From Bacteroidota bacterium (GTDB lineage Bacteria > Bacteroidota > Ignavibacteria > Ignavibacteriales > Ignavibacteriaceae): a stretch of 10,336 bases of DNA. A program made the position numbers and the translations under genes. How positions within the stretch are numbered: position 1 is the first letter of the stretch; every line of letters begins with the position of its first letter. This document shows positions 1 to 8,251 of this stretch, in pieces. The notes under the pieces were generated by a model. It saw only the letters and a list, made by a program, of their open reading frames with translations, did not search any database and was not told where the DNA came from. The stretch is from positions 1-10,336 of the forward strand of contig JAJYCM010000080.1 of NCBI GenBank assembly GCA_021778375.1. The letters are read 5' to 3'.

Positions 1-1
1 G

Positions 2-289
2 GTAATGCAGAAATTAATGAATGCAAATAAGGCTCCTAAGATTAGCGGGGAAGATATTTACAAGAATATTTGCTCATCATGTCACAGTTTTGATCATAAA
101 GTAGTAGGACCTCCATACAAACAAACTCTTCCAAAATATAAGGGAAATGTAGACAAGCTTGTTGCTTTTATTTTGCATCCTACGCAAAATAATCCGGGTT
201 ATCCGCCAATGCCTAATCCAGGATTGAAACCCGCTGAGGCAAGAGCCGTTGCTACTTATATTCTTAGTGAAGTTAAAAAGTACGAATAA
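2..289 (+). CDS. c-type cytochrome domain protein, C-terminal part (5' end outside window)
   Basis: This is a class I cytochrome c-like domain that would carry covalently bound heme c and act in electron transfer outside the cytoplasm. Counting from the ATG at position 5, the heme-attachment motif CSSCH is at residues 23-27 and the likely axial methionine is M69 in the GYPPMPNP segment, followed by a C-terminal helix (EARAVATYILSEV), which is the usual class I order. The frame is open back to the window edge. Read from the ATG at 5 the product would have no signal peptide, which a cytochrome c needs for export and heme attachment, so I infer that the true start lies upstream and this is the end of a longer protein. 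It could be a small secreted cytochrome or the cytochrome domain of a larger oxidoreductase; the partner cannot be told from here. Confidence 0.8.
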   Translation, partial: VMQKLMNANKAPKISGEDIYKNICSSCHSFDHKVVGPPYKQTLPKYKGNVDKLVAFILHPTQNNPGYPPMPNPGLKPAEARAVATYILSEVKKYE

Positions 290-317
290 AATTAATAGAT
301 TTTGATAAGATATAAAG

Positions 318-351
318 AAAGCTTTAAGGCAATAAACCTTAAAGCTTTTTT
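318..351. terminator. Probable bidirectional rho-independent terminator
   Basis: A perfect 12-bp inverted repeat (AAAGCTTTAAGG at 318-329, CCTTAAAGCTTT at 337-348) encloses a 7-base loop and is followed by more T on the plus strand. The stem itself begins with AAA, so the minus-strand transcript also ends in U. It sits between the convergent ends of the cytochrome gene (289) and the M24 peptidase gene (370), where one hairpin could serve both. Termination is inferred from the structure. Confidence 0.8.
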
Positions 352-369
352 CTGTTATTGGTTAGGAAA

Positions 370-1560
370 TTATTTTAATATTGGGATTATATCTTTTTGT
401 ATCTCATTCCCTGTGGCTATTACTTTACCTTCGGGTGTTATATAGACATCAATTTCACTTCTTACCCCAAAATCTTGCAAATATATGCCTGGTTCTATTG
501 AAAAAGAAGTCGAAGGCAACAGTAATCGTTCGTCTTTGGTTTCATAATTGTCCATGTGAGCTCCGCTTCCATGCAAATCTGTCGTTATCGAATGTCCGGT
601 TCTATGAAAAAAGTATTCACCGTACCCTGCATTAGAAATAACGTTTCTTGCAACGTCATCAACTTCAAAACCACGGACTTCTTTATGAGCAGCAAACCTT
701 GATGAAACAAAATTCAAAGCTTCATCTCTTGCTTTTGAAACGATATTAAAGATATCAATGTACTTCTCTGGAACCGTATCTCCGGCAAAACCAACCCAGG
801 TAATATCAGCCCAAACAGAGTCTGTATTTTTCGACTTTGCCCAAAGGTCAATCAACACAAAATCATTCTTATGAATTGGTTTGAATATTTCTGAAGTCGG
901 AGTATAATGAGGATTCGCACTGTTTTCATTTACACCGACAATCGGAGGAGAATCTGTATAATAATTTCGCTTTTCAAATTCATCCATAATATAATGTTGA
1001 ACATCATATTCGGTTAAAGTAGAAGAAGACAATAGTTTTGTTTTAATAAAATTAAATGCTCCTCTTACTATTTTAGTTAGATCATTTGCAACTGGCTTGT
1101 TATCAATAAATTGTCCTTCTGACCAAACTGCCGCAAACATGGAAATCAAATCGGCGCTGCTTTTTACTTCTACTCCGTATGATTTTATCAACTCAATTGT
1201 ACCGGCATCCACCTTTGCTACATAAGGGATAGAATTAAGAGGCGAGTATTCCATAGCTACTGACTTTACATTTTCTAAAATATTTTTTAAGTGTCCGGTT
1301 AGCGAAGAATGGTTCGCGTATTTTAATTTTTCACCGGGCAGATGATCTAAAAATCCTGATTCAATTGCATTAACAATCTTTTTTGGATTCCCATCTTTTG
1401 GAATAAAATAGAAAAATCGCCTTGTAAGATGACTTTCTTTCGGAAGATTCAAAATACTTAATGCCAAATCATTTGAACCACGGAAATCAAAAAAAAGCCA
1501 ACCGTCAAATCCCATGCTTTTGATTATCCCCTGAATTTTTTTTAAGTCAAAGCTGCTCAT
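370..1560 (-). CDS. M24-family metallopeptidase (Xaa-Pro aminopeptidase/creatinase fold)
   Basis: This is a cytosolic pita-bread-fold enzyme, most likely an aminopeptidase that removes residues preceding proline and uses two metal ions. Residues 1 to about 155 form the creatinase-type N-terminal domain, and about 160-396 the M24 catalytic domain. The five expected metal ligands are visible in order: D238 (FVLIDLWAK), D252 (WADITW), H323 (HRTGHSI), E356 (FSIEPGIYL) and E369 (GVRSEIDVYI). At 396 residues it is a little shorter than E. coli PepP (about 440). No signal peptide is evident. The start is supported by GAGGA five bases upstream of the ATG on the minus strand. It lies 33 bases downstream of the histidine kinase gene and is probably co-transcribed with it; the functional link is unknown. 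The family also includes prolidases and non-peptidase creatinase relatives, so the exact substrate is uncertain. Confidence 0.85.
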   Translation of the reverse strand: MSSFDLKKIQGIIKSMGFDGWLFFDFRGSNDLALSILNLPKESHLTRRFFYFIPKDGNPKKIVNAIESGFLDHLPGEKLKYANHSSLTGHLKNILENVKSVAMEYSPLNSIPYVAKVDAGTIELIKSYGVEVKSSADLISMFAAVWSEGQFIDNKPVANDLTKIVRGAFNFIKTKLLSSSTLTEYDVQHYIMDEFEKRNYYTDSPPIVGVNENSANPHYTPTSEIFKPIHKNDFVLIDLWAKSKNTDSVWADITWVGFAGDTVPEKYIDIFNIVSKARDEALNFVSSRFAAHKEVRGFEVDDVARNVISNAGYGEYFFHRTGHSITTDLHGSGAHMDNYETKDERLLLPSTSFSIEPGIYLQDFGVRSEIDVYITPEGKVIATGNEIQKDIIPILK

Positions 1561-1593
1561 TGTATCCTCATTACTGGTTATAGAAAATTGAAT

Positions 1594-2688
1594 TTAGTTA
1601 TCAAAAATAATAGAAACCTTTGTACCTTCTCCTACTACGCTTTCCAACTTGAAAATGCCGCCGTGAAGCTCGGCAATTTTTTTTGCAATAATTAACCCAA
1701 GCCCGGAACCCTGCTGTTCAAGTTTTAACCTGTTAAACTGCATGTAAGCGCCGATTGAAGCAATTTCTTCAGTCGTCATTCCGATTCCATTATCCGAAAT
1801 CTCTATCATTACACTTGAATCGTTAGCCATCAAATTAACATTAACTACTGTTCCCTTAGATGAGAATTTAAATGAATTATCTACGATTTCCAGAACCATC
1901 TTGTTTAGAAATTCTTCCGACATTCTAATTGCAGAGTTCTCTATTTCGATTGATATATCTTCTTCACGCCCGGTACGCTGCGCAATTTTTTTACCCACTG
2001 ATATAATAGCTTCAGCGGGATTTAGAAAATAAGAATTTCTTAATGCATCTAGTTTTGTTTGATCTCTTTCAATTAGTTCAAGCTGCGCAAAAGTTACAAA
2101 ATTTTCGGTAAGCTTTTTAAGACGGTTAGCATCTTTGCGTATATATCCAAGCATTTCAAGTATTTCATCTTTGGATAAATTATCTAAATCTTTAATCAGA
2201 AAGTCGGAAAATCCTAGTATACCGTTTAACGGTGTAAAAAATTCATGTGGAAGTAGAAATGAAATACTGCCTCTAAGCTGGTTTAATTTTTCGTCAGACT
2301 TTTTTTTAATTGAATCAAATTTTGCAACAGCAAGTCGTAATATTTTTTCAAACTCCTTTGATTGAAACGGCTTTTGAATAAAATAATCGAGCTGCGATGT
2401 TTGGTAATTTTCAAATTTGGAGGAATCTTTTTCTAACAAAAAGATGAAGGGAATAGATGAAAGAAAAGTATCTTCCCGCCAGGAAGAAATATTTAATTCA
2501 AACTCATTTTGGAAAAGATTCTTATCACATATAATAACATCAGGCAATTTTCTTAAAGCCATCGAATAACCGTTAACCCCCGATTCGGCAAAATCAAAAG
2601 AATAGCTCTCGCTATTTAAAGCTTCCAAAATTTGTTTAACTGTCGACTGATCATTTTCGATAAGCAAAATATTTTTCATAATTTCCAT
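1594..2688 (-). CDS. Soluble receiver-histidine kinase (REC-HisKA-HATPase)
   Basis: This is a two-component signalling protein with an N-terminal receiver and a C-terminal kinase core. The receiver spans about residues 4-122, with phospho-acceptor D55 (VIICDKNLF) and K106-P107. A short helical linker leads to the dimerisation domain with the H box around H148 (LLPHEFFTPLNG), then the ATPase domain: N box at D270-N271 (EIVDNSFKF), G1 at 299-303 (DNGIG) and G2 at 327-331 (GSGLG). There are no transmembrane segments or extra sensor domains, so input probably reaches it by phosphorylation or protein contact in the cytosol. The receiver is unusual: N12 stands where the second metal-binding acid is expected, and L85 replaces the switch Ser/Thr. 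The first ATG (2688) lacks a clear ribosome site. The ATG at 2679 (residue 4, MKNILLI) has a weak GGA and fits receiver ends better, so the protein may be three residues shorter. No DNA-binding partner is nearby. Confidence 0.88.
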   Translation of the reverse strand: MEIMKNILLIENDQSTVKQILEALNSESYSFDFAESGVNGYSMALRKLPDVIICDKNLFQNEFELNISSWREDTFLSSIPFIFLLEKDSSKFENYQTSQLDYFIQKPFQSKEFEKILRLAVAKFDSIKKKSDEKLNQLRGSISFLLPHEFFTPLNGILGFSDFLIKDLDNLSKDEILEMLGYIRKDANRLKKLTENFVTFAQLELIERDQTKLDALRNSYFLNPAEAIISVGKKIAQRTGREEDISIEIENSAIRMSEEFLNKMVLEIVDNSFKFSSKGTVVNVNLMANDSSVMIEISDNGIGMTTEEIASIGAYMQFNRLKLEQQGSGLGLIIAKKIAELHGGIFKLESVVGEGTKVSIIFDN

Positions 2689-2867
2689 TTTTATACAACA
2701 TTATAATAATTAAAAAAAATCATTTAGAAAACTTACTATTTGTGAAAAACCACTCATCTTTTCGTCAAGAAATTATTTTAAGCTGAAATATACTTTCACT
2801 ATATTGCAATCCAAATTTACATAATTCAAAAAAATTATTCTAAAAAAAATACATTTTCGGAGATTAA
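2689..2867. promoter_or_regulatory. AT-rich divergent intergenic region, candidate promoters
   Basis: This gap separates the divergent kinase and glucan phosphorylase genes and so should hold promoters for both. On the minus strand a perfect TATAAT lies at 2705-2700, but without a good -35. It would start transcription about 6 bases before the first kinase ATG and about 15 before the second, favouring the latter. On the plus strand a weak pair, TTTAAG (2777-2782) and TATATT (2800-2805), has 17-base spacing. Both are guesses in a region where AT-rich matches arise by chance. Confidence 0.3.
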
Positions 2868-5438
2868 ATGATAAAGTTTTTAGGTTCTTATAATGTTGTG
2901 CCTTCTTTACCGGAAAATTTAGAAAAATTAAGAGAGCTAGCTTATAATATCCACTGGAGCTGGAACCCCGATGCGCGGGAATTATTCCGAAGGCTCGACA
3001 GAGAGCTTTGGGATGATACTAATCATAACCCTGTTATGATTTTAGGGAGAATCAGCCAGGAAAGACTTGAGGAAATTTCACATGATGATGGGTTCATAGC
3101 TCATCTTCATCGAGTTCATAATAAATTAAACGAATATTTAACTGAGAAAACATGGTTCCAAAAAAAATATACCTTTGACGACTCGTTCAACATCATATAT
3201 TTTTCAGCTGAATTTGGATTAACGGAATGTCTTCAAACATATTCCGGAGGTCTGGGGGTCTTAGCTGGTGATCATCTTAAAGCTTCAAGCGATTTAGGAA
3301 TTCCATTAATCGGAATTGGTTTGCTTTATAAGGAGGGATATTTCCAACAATATCTTAACGCGGACGGCTGGCAGCACGAACGATATGAAATTAATGACAT
3401 TGATAACCTCCCGATGAAACTTGTCTTGAATGAAAAGAACGAACCATTAATGTTATCAGTTAGGTTTATAGAGCGGGATGTGTTCTTCCAGGTTTGGAGA
3501 ATCCAAGTCGGCAGAATTTCTCTCTTCTTGCTGGATACAAACGTTCAAAAAAATAATGAAGTAGATAGGAAAATTCTTGAAACTCTTTACGGAGGAAACG
3601 TTGAAACAAGAATTCAACAAGAAATAATATTAGGTATAGGTGGGATCAGAACGCTACATGCTCTCGGTATTAAACCGGCTATATGCCATATGAACGAAGG
3701 ACATTCCGCATTTCTTTCTTTGGAAAGGATAAGATTTGCAATACAAAATCATGGTCTTTCTTTTAATGAAGCAAAAGAGGTTGGTTACCATTCAAACATT
3801 TTTACGACACATACTCCAGTTCCGGCTGGCATAGATGTTTTTTCAAATGAGCTAATAGAAAAATATTTTGGGTCATATTACAGGAATGAATTAAAAATTT
3901 CGGATATGGATTTCTATTCCCTTGGTTCAATTTATAAAACAAATGGATCAAGTGTATTCAATATGGCGCACCTTGCCATGAATACTGCAGGTTATATAAA
4001 TGGCGTTAGTAAACTACATGGGGAAATATCAAAGAAAATGTGGGCTTCAGGTTACAAAGATGTCCCGTTCAACGAAATTCCTATTGGACATATAACAAAC
4101 GGAGTTCATATTAGATCGCACATTTCCAGGGAGATGGAAGATTTACTTTTGCAATACTTAGGCGAAAATTGGGTAACAAATCCTACATCATCAAATCTTT
4201 GGGAAAGGATAGACAAAATACCGGACGAAGAACTTTGGAGAACTCACGAACGTCGCCGAGAAAGATTAGTCGCTTTTGCAAGAAGAAGTTTGATAAAACA
4301 GATTAAATCACGCGGTGGAAGCCAGGAGGAACTAGCAATTGCTTCGGAAATTCTTGACCCGTCTGCTTTAACTATCGGATTTGCACGAAGATTTGCAACA
4401 TATAAAAGAGCCACGTTAATTTTCAAAGATATTGAAAGACTTGCGGACATAGTGAACAATAAGAATTTCCCTGTACAATTTATTATTGCGGGCAAAGCCC
4501 ATCCAAAAGATGAAGAAGGAAAAAGATTCATACAGGAAATTTTCCAAATTGCTAAAGAGGAAAGATTCAGAAGGAAAATTGTCTTCTTAGAAAATTATGA
4601 TATGAATGTTGCTCATTATTTGGTTGAAGGCTGCGATGTGTGGATGAATAATCCAAGAAGACCTCTGGAAGCTAGCGGAACTTCCGGTATGAAAGTAATT
4701 GCCAACGGCGGATTGAACTTTAGCGTTTTAGATGGTTGGTGGGACGAAGGTTTTGATCCGGAAGTGGGATGGAAAATCGGTAATGGTGAAGATTATACAG
4801 ACCCTGATTACCAAGATGAAGTGGAATCTAGACTGTTATATAATACGCTCGAGACAAGCATTGTTCCATTATTCTATTCACGCGGTGAAGACCATCTTCC
4901 GAGGCGATGGATTCTAAAAGTAAAAAATTCTATGAAAAAACTTGGGCCTGTCTTTAATACTCATCGAATGGTGCAAGAATATTTCGATAAATATTATAAA
5001 CCTTCTTTTGAATTAAGGAAACAACTTTCTCAATCGGAGTGGCGTAAATGCAAAGAGTTAACTGCATGGAAAGCTAAAGTAATAGAAAACTGGAGTTCAA
5101 TAAAAGTCGTTAGTGTAGAAACAAACGATAATTCAAAACATATTTTTGTGGGGCAAAGTCTTCCGGTTGAAGCGGAAATTGATTTAGGAGGGCTAACTCA
5201 TGAAGATGTGGAGGTCCAAATATATTATGGACCGATGGAAAATAACGACAATCCACACTACAATTTGACTGAAATAATGAATGTGGATCAAAAGAAGACA
5301 AAATCCGGTCTTTCTAAATATACCGGCAGTATAGTATGCAAGGAAAGCGGTCATCAAGGATATACGATCAGAATTTTGCCTAAGAATGATCTATTGATTC
5401 ACCCGTTTGAATTGGATGTCGTTTATTGGGCGAACTGA
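2868..5438 (+). CDS. glgP: Alpha-glucan (glycogen/maltodextrin) phosphorylase, GT35 family
   Basis: This PLP-dependent cytosolic enzyme releases glucose-1-phosphate from the non-reducing ends of glycogen or maltodextrin. It belongs to the alternative phosphorylase branch (Thermus maltodextrin phosphorylase-like) that begins with an extra N-terminal domain (DUF3417, about residues 12-115) rather than the classic E. coli form. Conserved stretches include YFSAEFGL (111-118), YSGGLGVLAGD (125-135), HMNEGHSAF (274-282), the RRFATYKR basic segment (507-514) and EASGTSGMK (601-609), in which K609 is the predicted PLP-binding lysine, followed by NFSVLDGWW (617-625). Residues from about 745 form a C-terminal beta-rich extension usual in this branch. 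At 856 residues it is full length. The start has GGAG six bases upstream of the ATG. No glycogen synthase or branching gene is in view. The unknown gene follows after 42 bases and may be co-transcribed. Confidence 0.95.
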   Translation: MIKFLGSYNVVPSLPENLEKLRELAYNIHWSWNPDARELFRRLDRELWDDTNHNPVMILGRISQERLEEISHDDGFIAHLHRVHNKLNEYLTEKTWFQKKYTFDDSFNIIYFSAEFGLTECLQTYSGGLGVLAGDHLKASSDLGIPLIGIGLLYKEGYFQQYLNADGWQHERYEINDIDNLPMKLVLNEKNEPLMLSVRFIERDVFFQVWRIQVGRISLFLLDTNVQKNNEVDRKILETLYGGNVETRIQQEIILGIGGIRTLHALGIKPAICHMNEGHSAFLSLERIRFAIQNHGLSFNEAKEVGYHSNIFTTHTPVPAGIDVFSNELIEKYFGSYYRNELKISDMDFYSLGSIYKTNGSSVFNMAHLAMNTAGYINGVSKLHGEISKKMWASGYKDVPFNEIPIGHITNGVHIRSHISREMEDLLLQYLGENWVTNPTSSNLWERIDKIPDEELWRTHERRRERLVAFARRSLIKQIKSRGGSQEELAIASEILDPSALTIGFARRFATYKRATLIFKDIERLADIVNNKNFPVQFIIAGKAHPKDEEGKRFIQEIFQIAKEERFRRKIVFLENYDMNVAHYLVEGCDVWMNNPRRPLEASGTSGMKVIANGGLNFSVLDGWWDEGFDPEVGWKIGNGEDYTDPDYQDEVESRLLYNTLETSIVPLFYSRGEDHLPRRWILKVKNSMKKLGPVFNTHRMVQEYFDKYYKPSFELRKQLSQSEWRKCKELTAWKAKVIENWSSIKVVSVETNDNSKHIFVGQSLPVEAEIDLGGLTHEDVEVQIYYGPMENNDNPHYNLTEIMNVDQKKTKSGLSKYTGSIVCKESGHQGYTIRILPKNDLLIHPFELDVVYWAN

Positions 5439-5480
5439 CATTAAATTTTTTCAACAGAAATTTTAAAATTATCTTGATTT

Positions 5481-6437
5481 ATGTTGTTAGAAACATTAGA
5501 TGTTAAAAAAAACGATATCGTGATATTCTCTCAAAATATTTTTGATCTCGAAAATAACTTCAAAATTATTTATAAGGATGATCCTGAAAATGAGATTAAG
5601 AATATTGGCTATCTTAATGTTTGCGATTTTGTAAACGAATATAATCCTAAGAATCTTATTGTTTACAGACTGCTTACTAACATAAAGGATTTTGAATTTT
5701 ATCTTTCAAAATATGGATATGTTATTAACATTAACGCCACTCCGGAATTAATTTATTTTGATCCTGTCTTTGCAATTAAAGAGTTAGAAGATTATACGGA
5801 AGCGATTCATCATTACGATTTGAGGTTCCGTATACAGCAAGTTGGGTTAACAACGCTTAACCGGATAGGGAATCTTCCGAATTATGCTGAAATTTACAGT
5901 ATTGATTTGCAAGCTTCTGAAGCTAAGTTCCAGAATGATAAAGCATTTATTGAAGCGATATTCTTTGCTCCTAAGAATATGTCGGGATCTCTAAACACCG
6001 GCCTTAAAAGTGATAAACCAAAAGAAATAAGCAAGAGAAAGGATTCAACTAAGGCAAACGATGAATCTAAAATTTTCAGCCATAATATTGCTGAAGACAA
6101 AGATTTTGACTACAAGCAAATCAGGGAGATTAAATTTAAATCTTCTCAAAATCCTCCCGAATTGACTAAACTTGGGAAAAATGCTGAGGAGCGTATATCA
6201 AAAACTAAAGATGTAGAAATTCCCAAATCACTGAAGAATACGAAAGAAGAAAGAACTACCTTTGGAAAATTTTTAAATAGTAAGATGAAGAATATGGAAA
6301 GCAGAAAGAATTCTTCATCAACCACAGAAAGTGAAACGAAAAGTCAGGTGATTGATCTGTTTAAGTCATCTACCTCTTTGAAGAAAGATTTTAAGGGGAA
6401 AGAAAATCGTCAAGTCGTGTTGAAACTTGATAAATAA
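5481..6437 (+). CDS. Uncharacterised protein with charged low-complexity C-terminal tail
   Basis: I do not recognise this protein. Residues 1 to about 165 look folded, with alternating hydrophobic strands and helices (NDIVIFSQNIF, KNLIVYRLL, YGYVININATPELIYFD). Residues about 170-318 are rich in Lys, Ser, Glu, Asp and Asn and are probably disordered, ending in a short hydrophobic cluster (RQVVLKLDK) that could be a docking peptide. There is no signal peptide, membrane segment, Cys cluster or nucleotide-binding loop that I can see. The frame has a stop two codons before the ATG (TGA at 5475-5477), so no upstream extension is possible. I see no clear ribosome site, so translation may be weak or coupled to glgP 42 bases upstream. 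The length of the open frame and its normal coding texture support a real gene. A role as an adaptor or scaffold is a guess only. Confidence 0.7.
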   Translation: MLLETLDVKKNDIVIFSQNIFDLENNFKIIYKDDPENEIKNIGYLNVCDFVNEYNPKNLIVYRLLTNIKDFEFYLSKYGYVININATPELIYFDPVFAIKELEDYTEAIHHYDLRFRIQQVGLTTLNRIGNLPNYAEIYSIDLQASEAKFQNDKAFIEAIFFAPKNMSGSLNTGLKSDKPKEISKRKDSTKANDESKIFSHNIAEDKDFDYKQIREIKFKSSQNPPELTKLGKNAEERISKTKDVEIPKSLKNTKEERTTFGKFLNSKMKNMESRKNSSSTTESETKSQVIDLFKSSTSLKKDFKGKENRQVVLKLDK

Positions 6438-6572
6438 TTGAGTTAAAACAGAATCACACCAATCTCCCGTCACTTCGTTTCTTCTTTCTTATTCTGTCGA
6501 TTTTAATTATTTTTATAGTTAAAATAAATCACTAATTTCTTTACCCAGTGATAGATTTTATTAGAAAAATTT

Positions 6573-6577
6573 AGGAG
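6573..6577 (+). promoter_or_regulatory. Ribosome binding site that fixes the def start
   Basis: AGGAG lies five bases before the ATG at 6583 but only two bases before an in-frame TTG at 6580. Spacing therefore favours ATG 6583 and a protein one residue shorter than the longest open reading. Confidence 0.8.
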
Positions 6578-6582
6578 CTTTG

Positions 6583-7149
6583 ATGACACTTTTACCAATT
6601 ACATTAATCGGCGATAAGATTTTAAGAAGGAAAGCAAGCGCTGTAAAAGAAGTTGATGTTAAAACCATCGAGCTCATCAGGGATATGTTTGAAACGATGA
6701 GAAATGCAAATGGAATTGGTCTTGCGGCAAATCAAGTAGGCGCAGATAAATCTATTTTCATAATTGATATTTCTGTAATTGAAGGATATGAAGAATTAAA
6801 ACCCATGGTGTTCATAAATCCTAAAATTACTTACCGCTCCGAAAAGAAAGTATTTATAGAGGAAGGATGTTTGAGTATCCCGGATATCCGGGCTGAAGTT
6901 GAAAGACCTGAAACTATCAAAATGGATTATCAAGATACTGACTTGAAAGAACTAACTATTGAAGCAAAAGACCTCTTAGCCCGTCTTTTACAGCATGAAT
7001 ATGATCATCTTCAAGGTGTCTTGTTTACCGATTTAATAAGCGATGAGATGAAGAAGAAACTTAAAAGAAATCTGTCGAATATCAAACAAAGAAATATTGA
7101 ATTTCAATATCCGGTAACCGAACATGCCGATTACCAGATGCAATTGTAG
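6583..7149 (+). CDS. def: Peptide deformylase
   Basis: This metalloenzyme removes the N-formyl group from nascent proteins as they leave the ribosome. All three family motifs are present in the 188-residue product: GIGLAANQ (44-51), EGCLS (94-98, metal ligand C96) and HEYDH (138-142, ligands H138 and H142, catalytic E139). Length and motif order are typical. The start at ATG 6583 follows AGGAG at the right distance. It is followed after 12 bases by fmt, the enzyme that adds the same formyl group, a classic bacterial pairing that implies one transcript. The C-terminal tail after about residue 155 is Lys-rich and extends a little past the last motif, which is common. Confidence 0.97.
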   Translation: MTLLPITLIGDKILRRKASAVKEVDVKTIELIRDMFETMRNANGIGLAANQVGADKSIFIIDISVIEGYEELKPMVFINPKITYRSEKKVFIEEGCLSIPDIRAEVERPETIKMDYQDTDLKELTIEAKDLLARLLQHEYDHLQGVLFTDLISDEMKKKLKRNLSNIKQRNIEFQYPVTEHADYQMQL

Positions 7150-7161
7150 CTAGGTCCTAAG

Positions 7162-8064
7162 ATGAATATTGTTTTCATGGGCACTCCTGGTTTTGCAGTA
7201 CCTTCTTTAAAGATTTTATTAGATAATAATCACCAAATTTCTGCTGTCGTAACTACTCCCGATAAGGAAAGAGGACGCGGACAAAAAGTAACTTTCACTG
7301 CAGTGAAAGAATTTGCACTCCGAAATAATATTCCTGTCATTCAGCCTGAGAAATTAAAAGAAGAAAGTTTTATCAATTATTTAAAAAATCTCAATGCCGA
7401 CATTTTTGTTGTCGTTGCATTTAGGATTTTACCCCGTGAAGTATTTTCAATTCCACCTGAAGGGACTTTTAATCTCCACGGTTCGCTTCTTCCTAAATAT
7501 AGAGGGGCTGCACCGATTCAATGGGCTTTAATTAATGGAGAAAGCGAAACGGGTGTCACTACTTTCTTTCTTGATGATAAAGTTGACACCGGCAGAGTGA
7601 TTCTTCAAGAGAAACTTATAATTGACAGCGAAGATGATTTCGGCTCGCTTCATGATAAATTGAGTATACTCGGAGCTGGGGCTGTTTTACGGACGGTTAA
7701 CCTGATCGAACAAGGGAATGTAGAACTAAAAAAACAAAATGATTCGCTTGCATCGCCGGCGCCAAAAATTACGAAAGAGATATTGGAAATAAATTGGAAT
7801 TTGCCTGCCGCAAAAATCCATAATTTGGTGAGAGGTCTTTCTCCTTATCCAGTAGCCTTCTTTCATCATAAAGAAAAATTAATAAAAATTTTCAAAACTA
7901 AACTTTCCGCGGCGGAAAAATTAATGCCCGGAGAAATTAAACAAACAAAGAAAAGTTTATTTATAGGTTGCGAGGATTCATCTTTGGAGATCCTTGAACT
8001 TCAGCTTGAAGGGAAGAAGAGACTTACGACGGAGGAATTTCTTCGGGGATTTAGTTTCTCATAA
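7162..8064 (+). CDS. fmt: Methionyl-tRNA formyltransferase
   Basis: The enzyme transfers a formyl group from 10-formyltetrahydrofolate to Met-tRNA for translation initiation. The N-terminal Rossmann-type domain (about 1-190) begins with MNIVFMGTPGFAVPSL and contains the catalytic set N104, H106 and D142 (NLHGS at 104-108; DTG at 142-144), with the folate-site signature SLLPKYRGAAPI at 108-119. About residues 205-300 form the smaller C-terminal tRNA-binding domain. The product is 300 residues, slightly short of E. coli (315). AGG lies seven bases before the ATG. It overlaps nothing and sits 12 bases after def, presumably in the same operon. The next gene is 323 bases away and probably a separate unit. 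Confidence 0.97.
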   Translation: MNIVFMGTPGFAVPSLKILLDNNHQISAVVTTPDKERGRGQKVTFTAVKEFALRNNIPVIQPEKLKEESFINYLKNLNADIFVVVAFRILPREVFSIPPEGTFNLHGSLLPKYRGAAPIQWALINGESETGVTTFFLDDKVDTGRVILQEKLIIDSEDDFGSLHDKLSILGAGAVLRTVNLIEQGNVELKKQNDSLASPAPKITKEILEINWNLPAAKIHNLVRGLSPYPVAFFHHKEKLIKIFKTKLSAAEKLMPGEIKQTKKSLFIGCEDSSLEILELQLEGKKRLTTEEFLRGFSFS

Positions 8065-8100
8065 ACTCATCATATGTTTTCTAAACCAATAATCCATCTT

Positions 8101-8188
8101 ATATAATTCTTGGAAAATTGAAATAAAGAATAATGAAATAATTCCATTCCTCAATAGTCCAATATCCCATCATTCCGCAAGACTATAT
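8101..8188. repeat. Imperfect nested palindromic element, copy 1
   Basis: Outer arms ATATA...CTTG (8101-8105, 8109-8112) pair with CAAG...TATAT (8178-8181, 8184-8188). Inner arms GAATAATG (8128-8135) and CATCATTC (8168-8175) pair with one mismatch. Between them are ATTCC-type units, including three adjacent octamers ending in CC at 8153-8176. The order GAATAATG, ATTCCA, CCAAT, CCCA recurs in the element at 9780-9863, so the two seem related. It could be a decayed repetitive element or a transcription end structure. Confidence 0.5.
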
Positions 8189-8251
8189 TTGTATAACGTG
8201 AATTATTGAGAATAACAAAGAATCCCGCAACATCTGAAATATTAGATTTTT

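Noticed and set aside
2804..2825. TTGCAA and CATAAT as a glgP promoter
   Set aside because: The two boxes are only 10 bases apart, far from the required spacing of about 17.
4244..4531. 95-residue minus-strand open frame inside glgP
   Set aside because: It is antisense to the conserved phosphorylase core, with no ribosome site or known motif.
6448..6497. ACAGAAT (6448-6454) and ATTCTGT (6491-6497) as a terminator after the unknown gene
   Set aside because: The stem is only 7 bp with a 36-base loop and no T run directly after it; too weak to call.
6500..6525. ATTTTAA/TTAAAAT inverted repeat in the gap before def
   Set aside because: It is made only of A and T, with a 12-base loop and no T run following; such dyads are expected by chance here.
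6528..6552. ATCACT/AGTGAT dyad upstream of def
   Set aside because: Only 6 bp with a 13-base spacer; not distinguishable from chance without comparison to other genomes.
8153..8176. Three octamers ending in CC read as a CRISPR-like or tandem array
   Set aside because: The units are short, diverged and lack spacers; they are better explained as part of the palindromic element.
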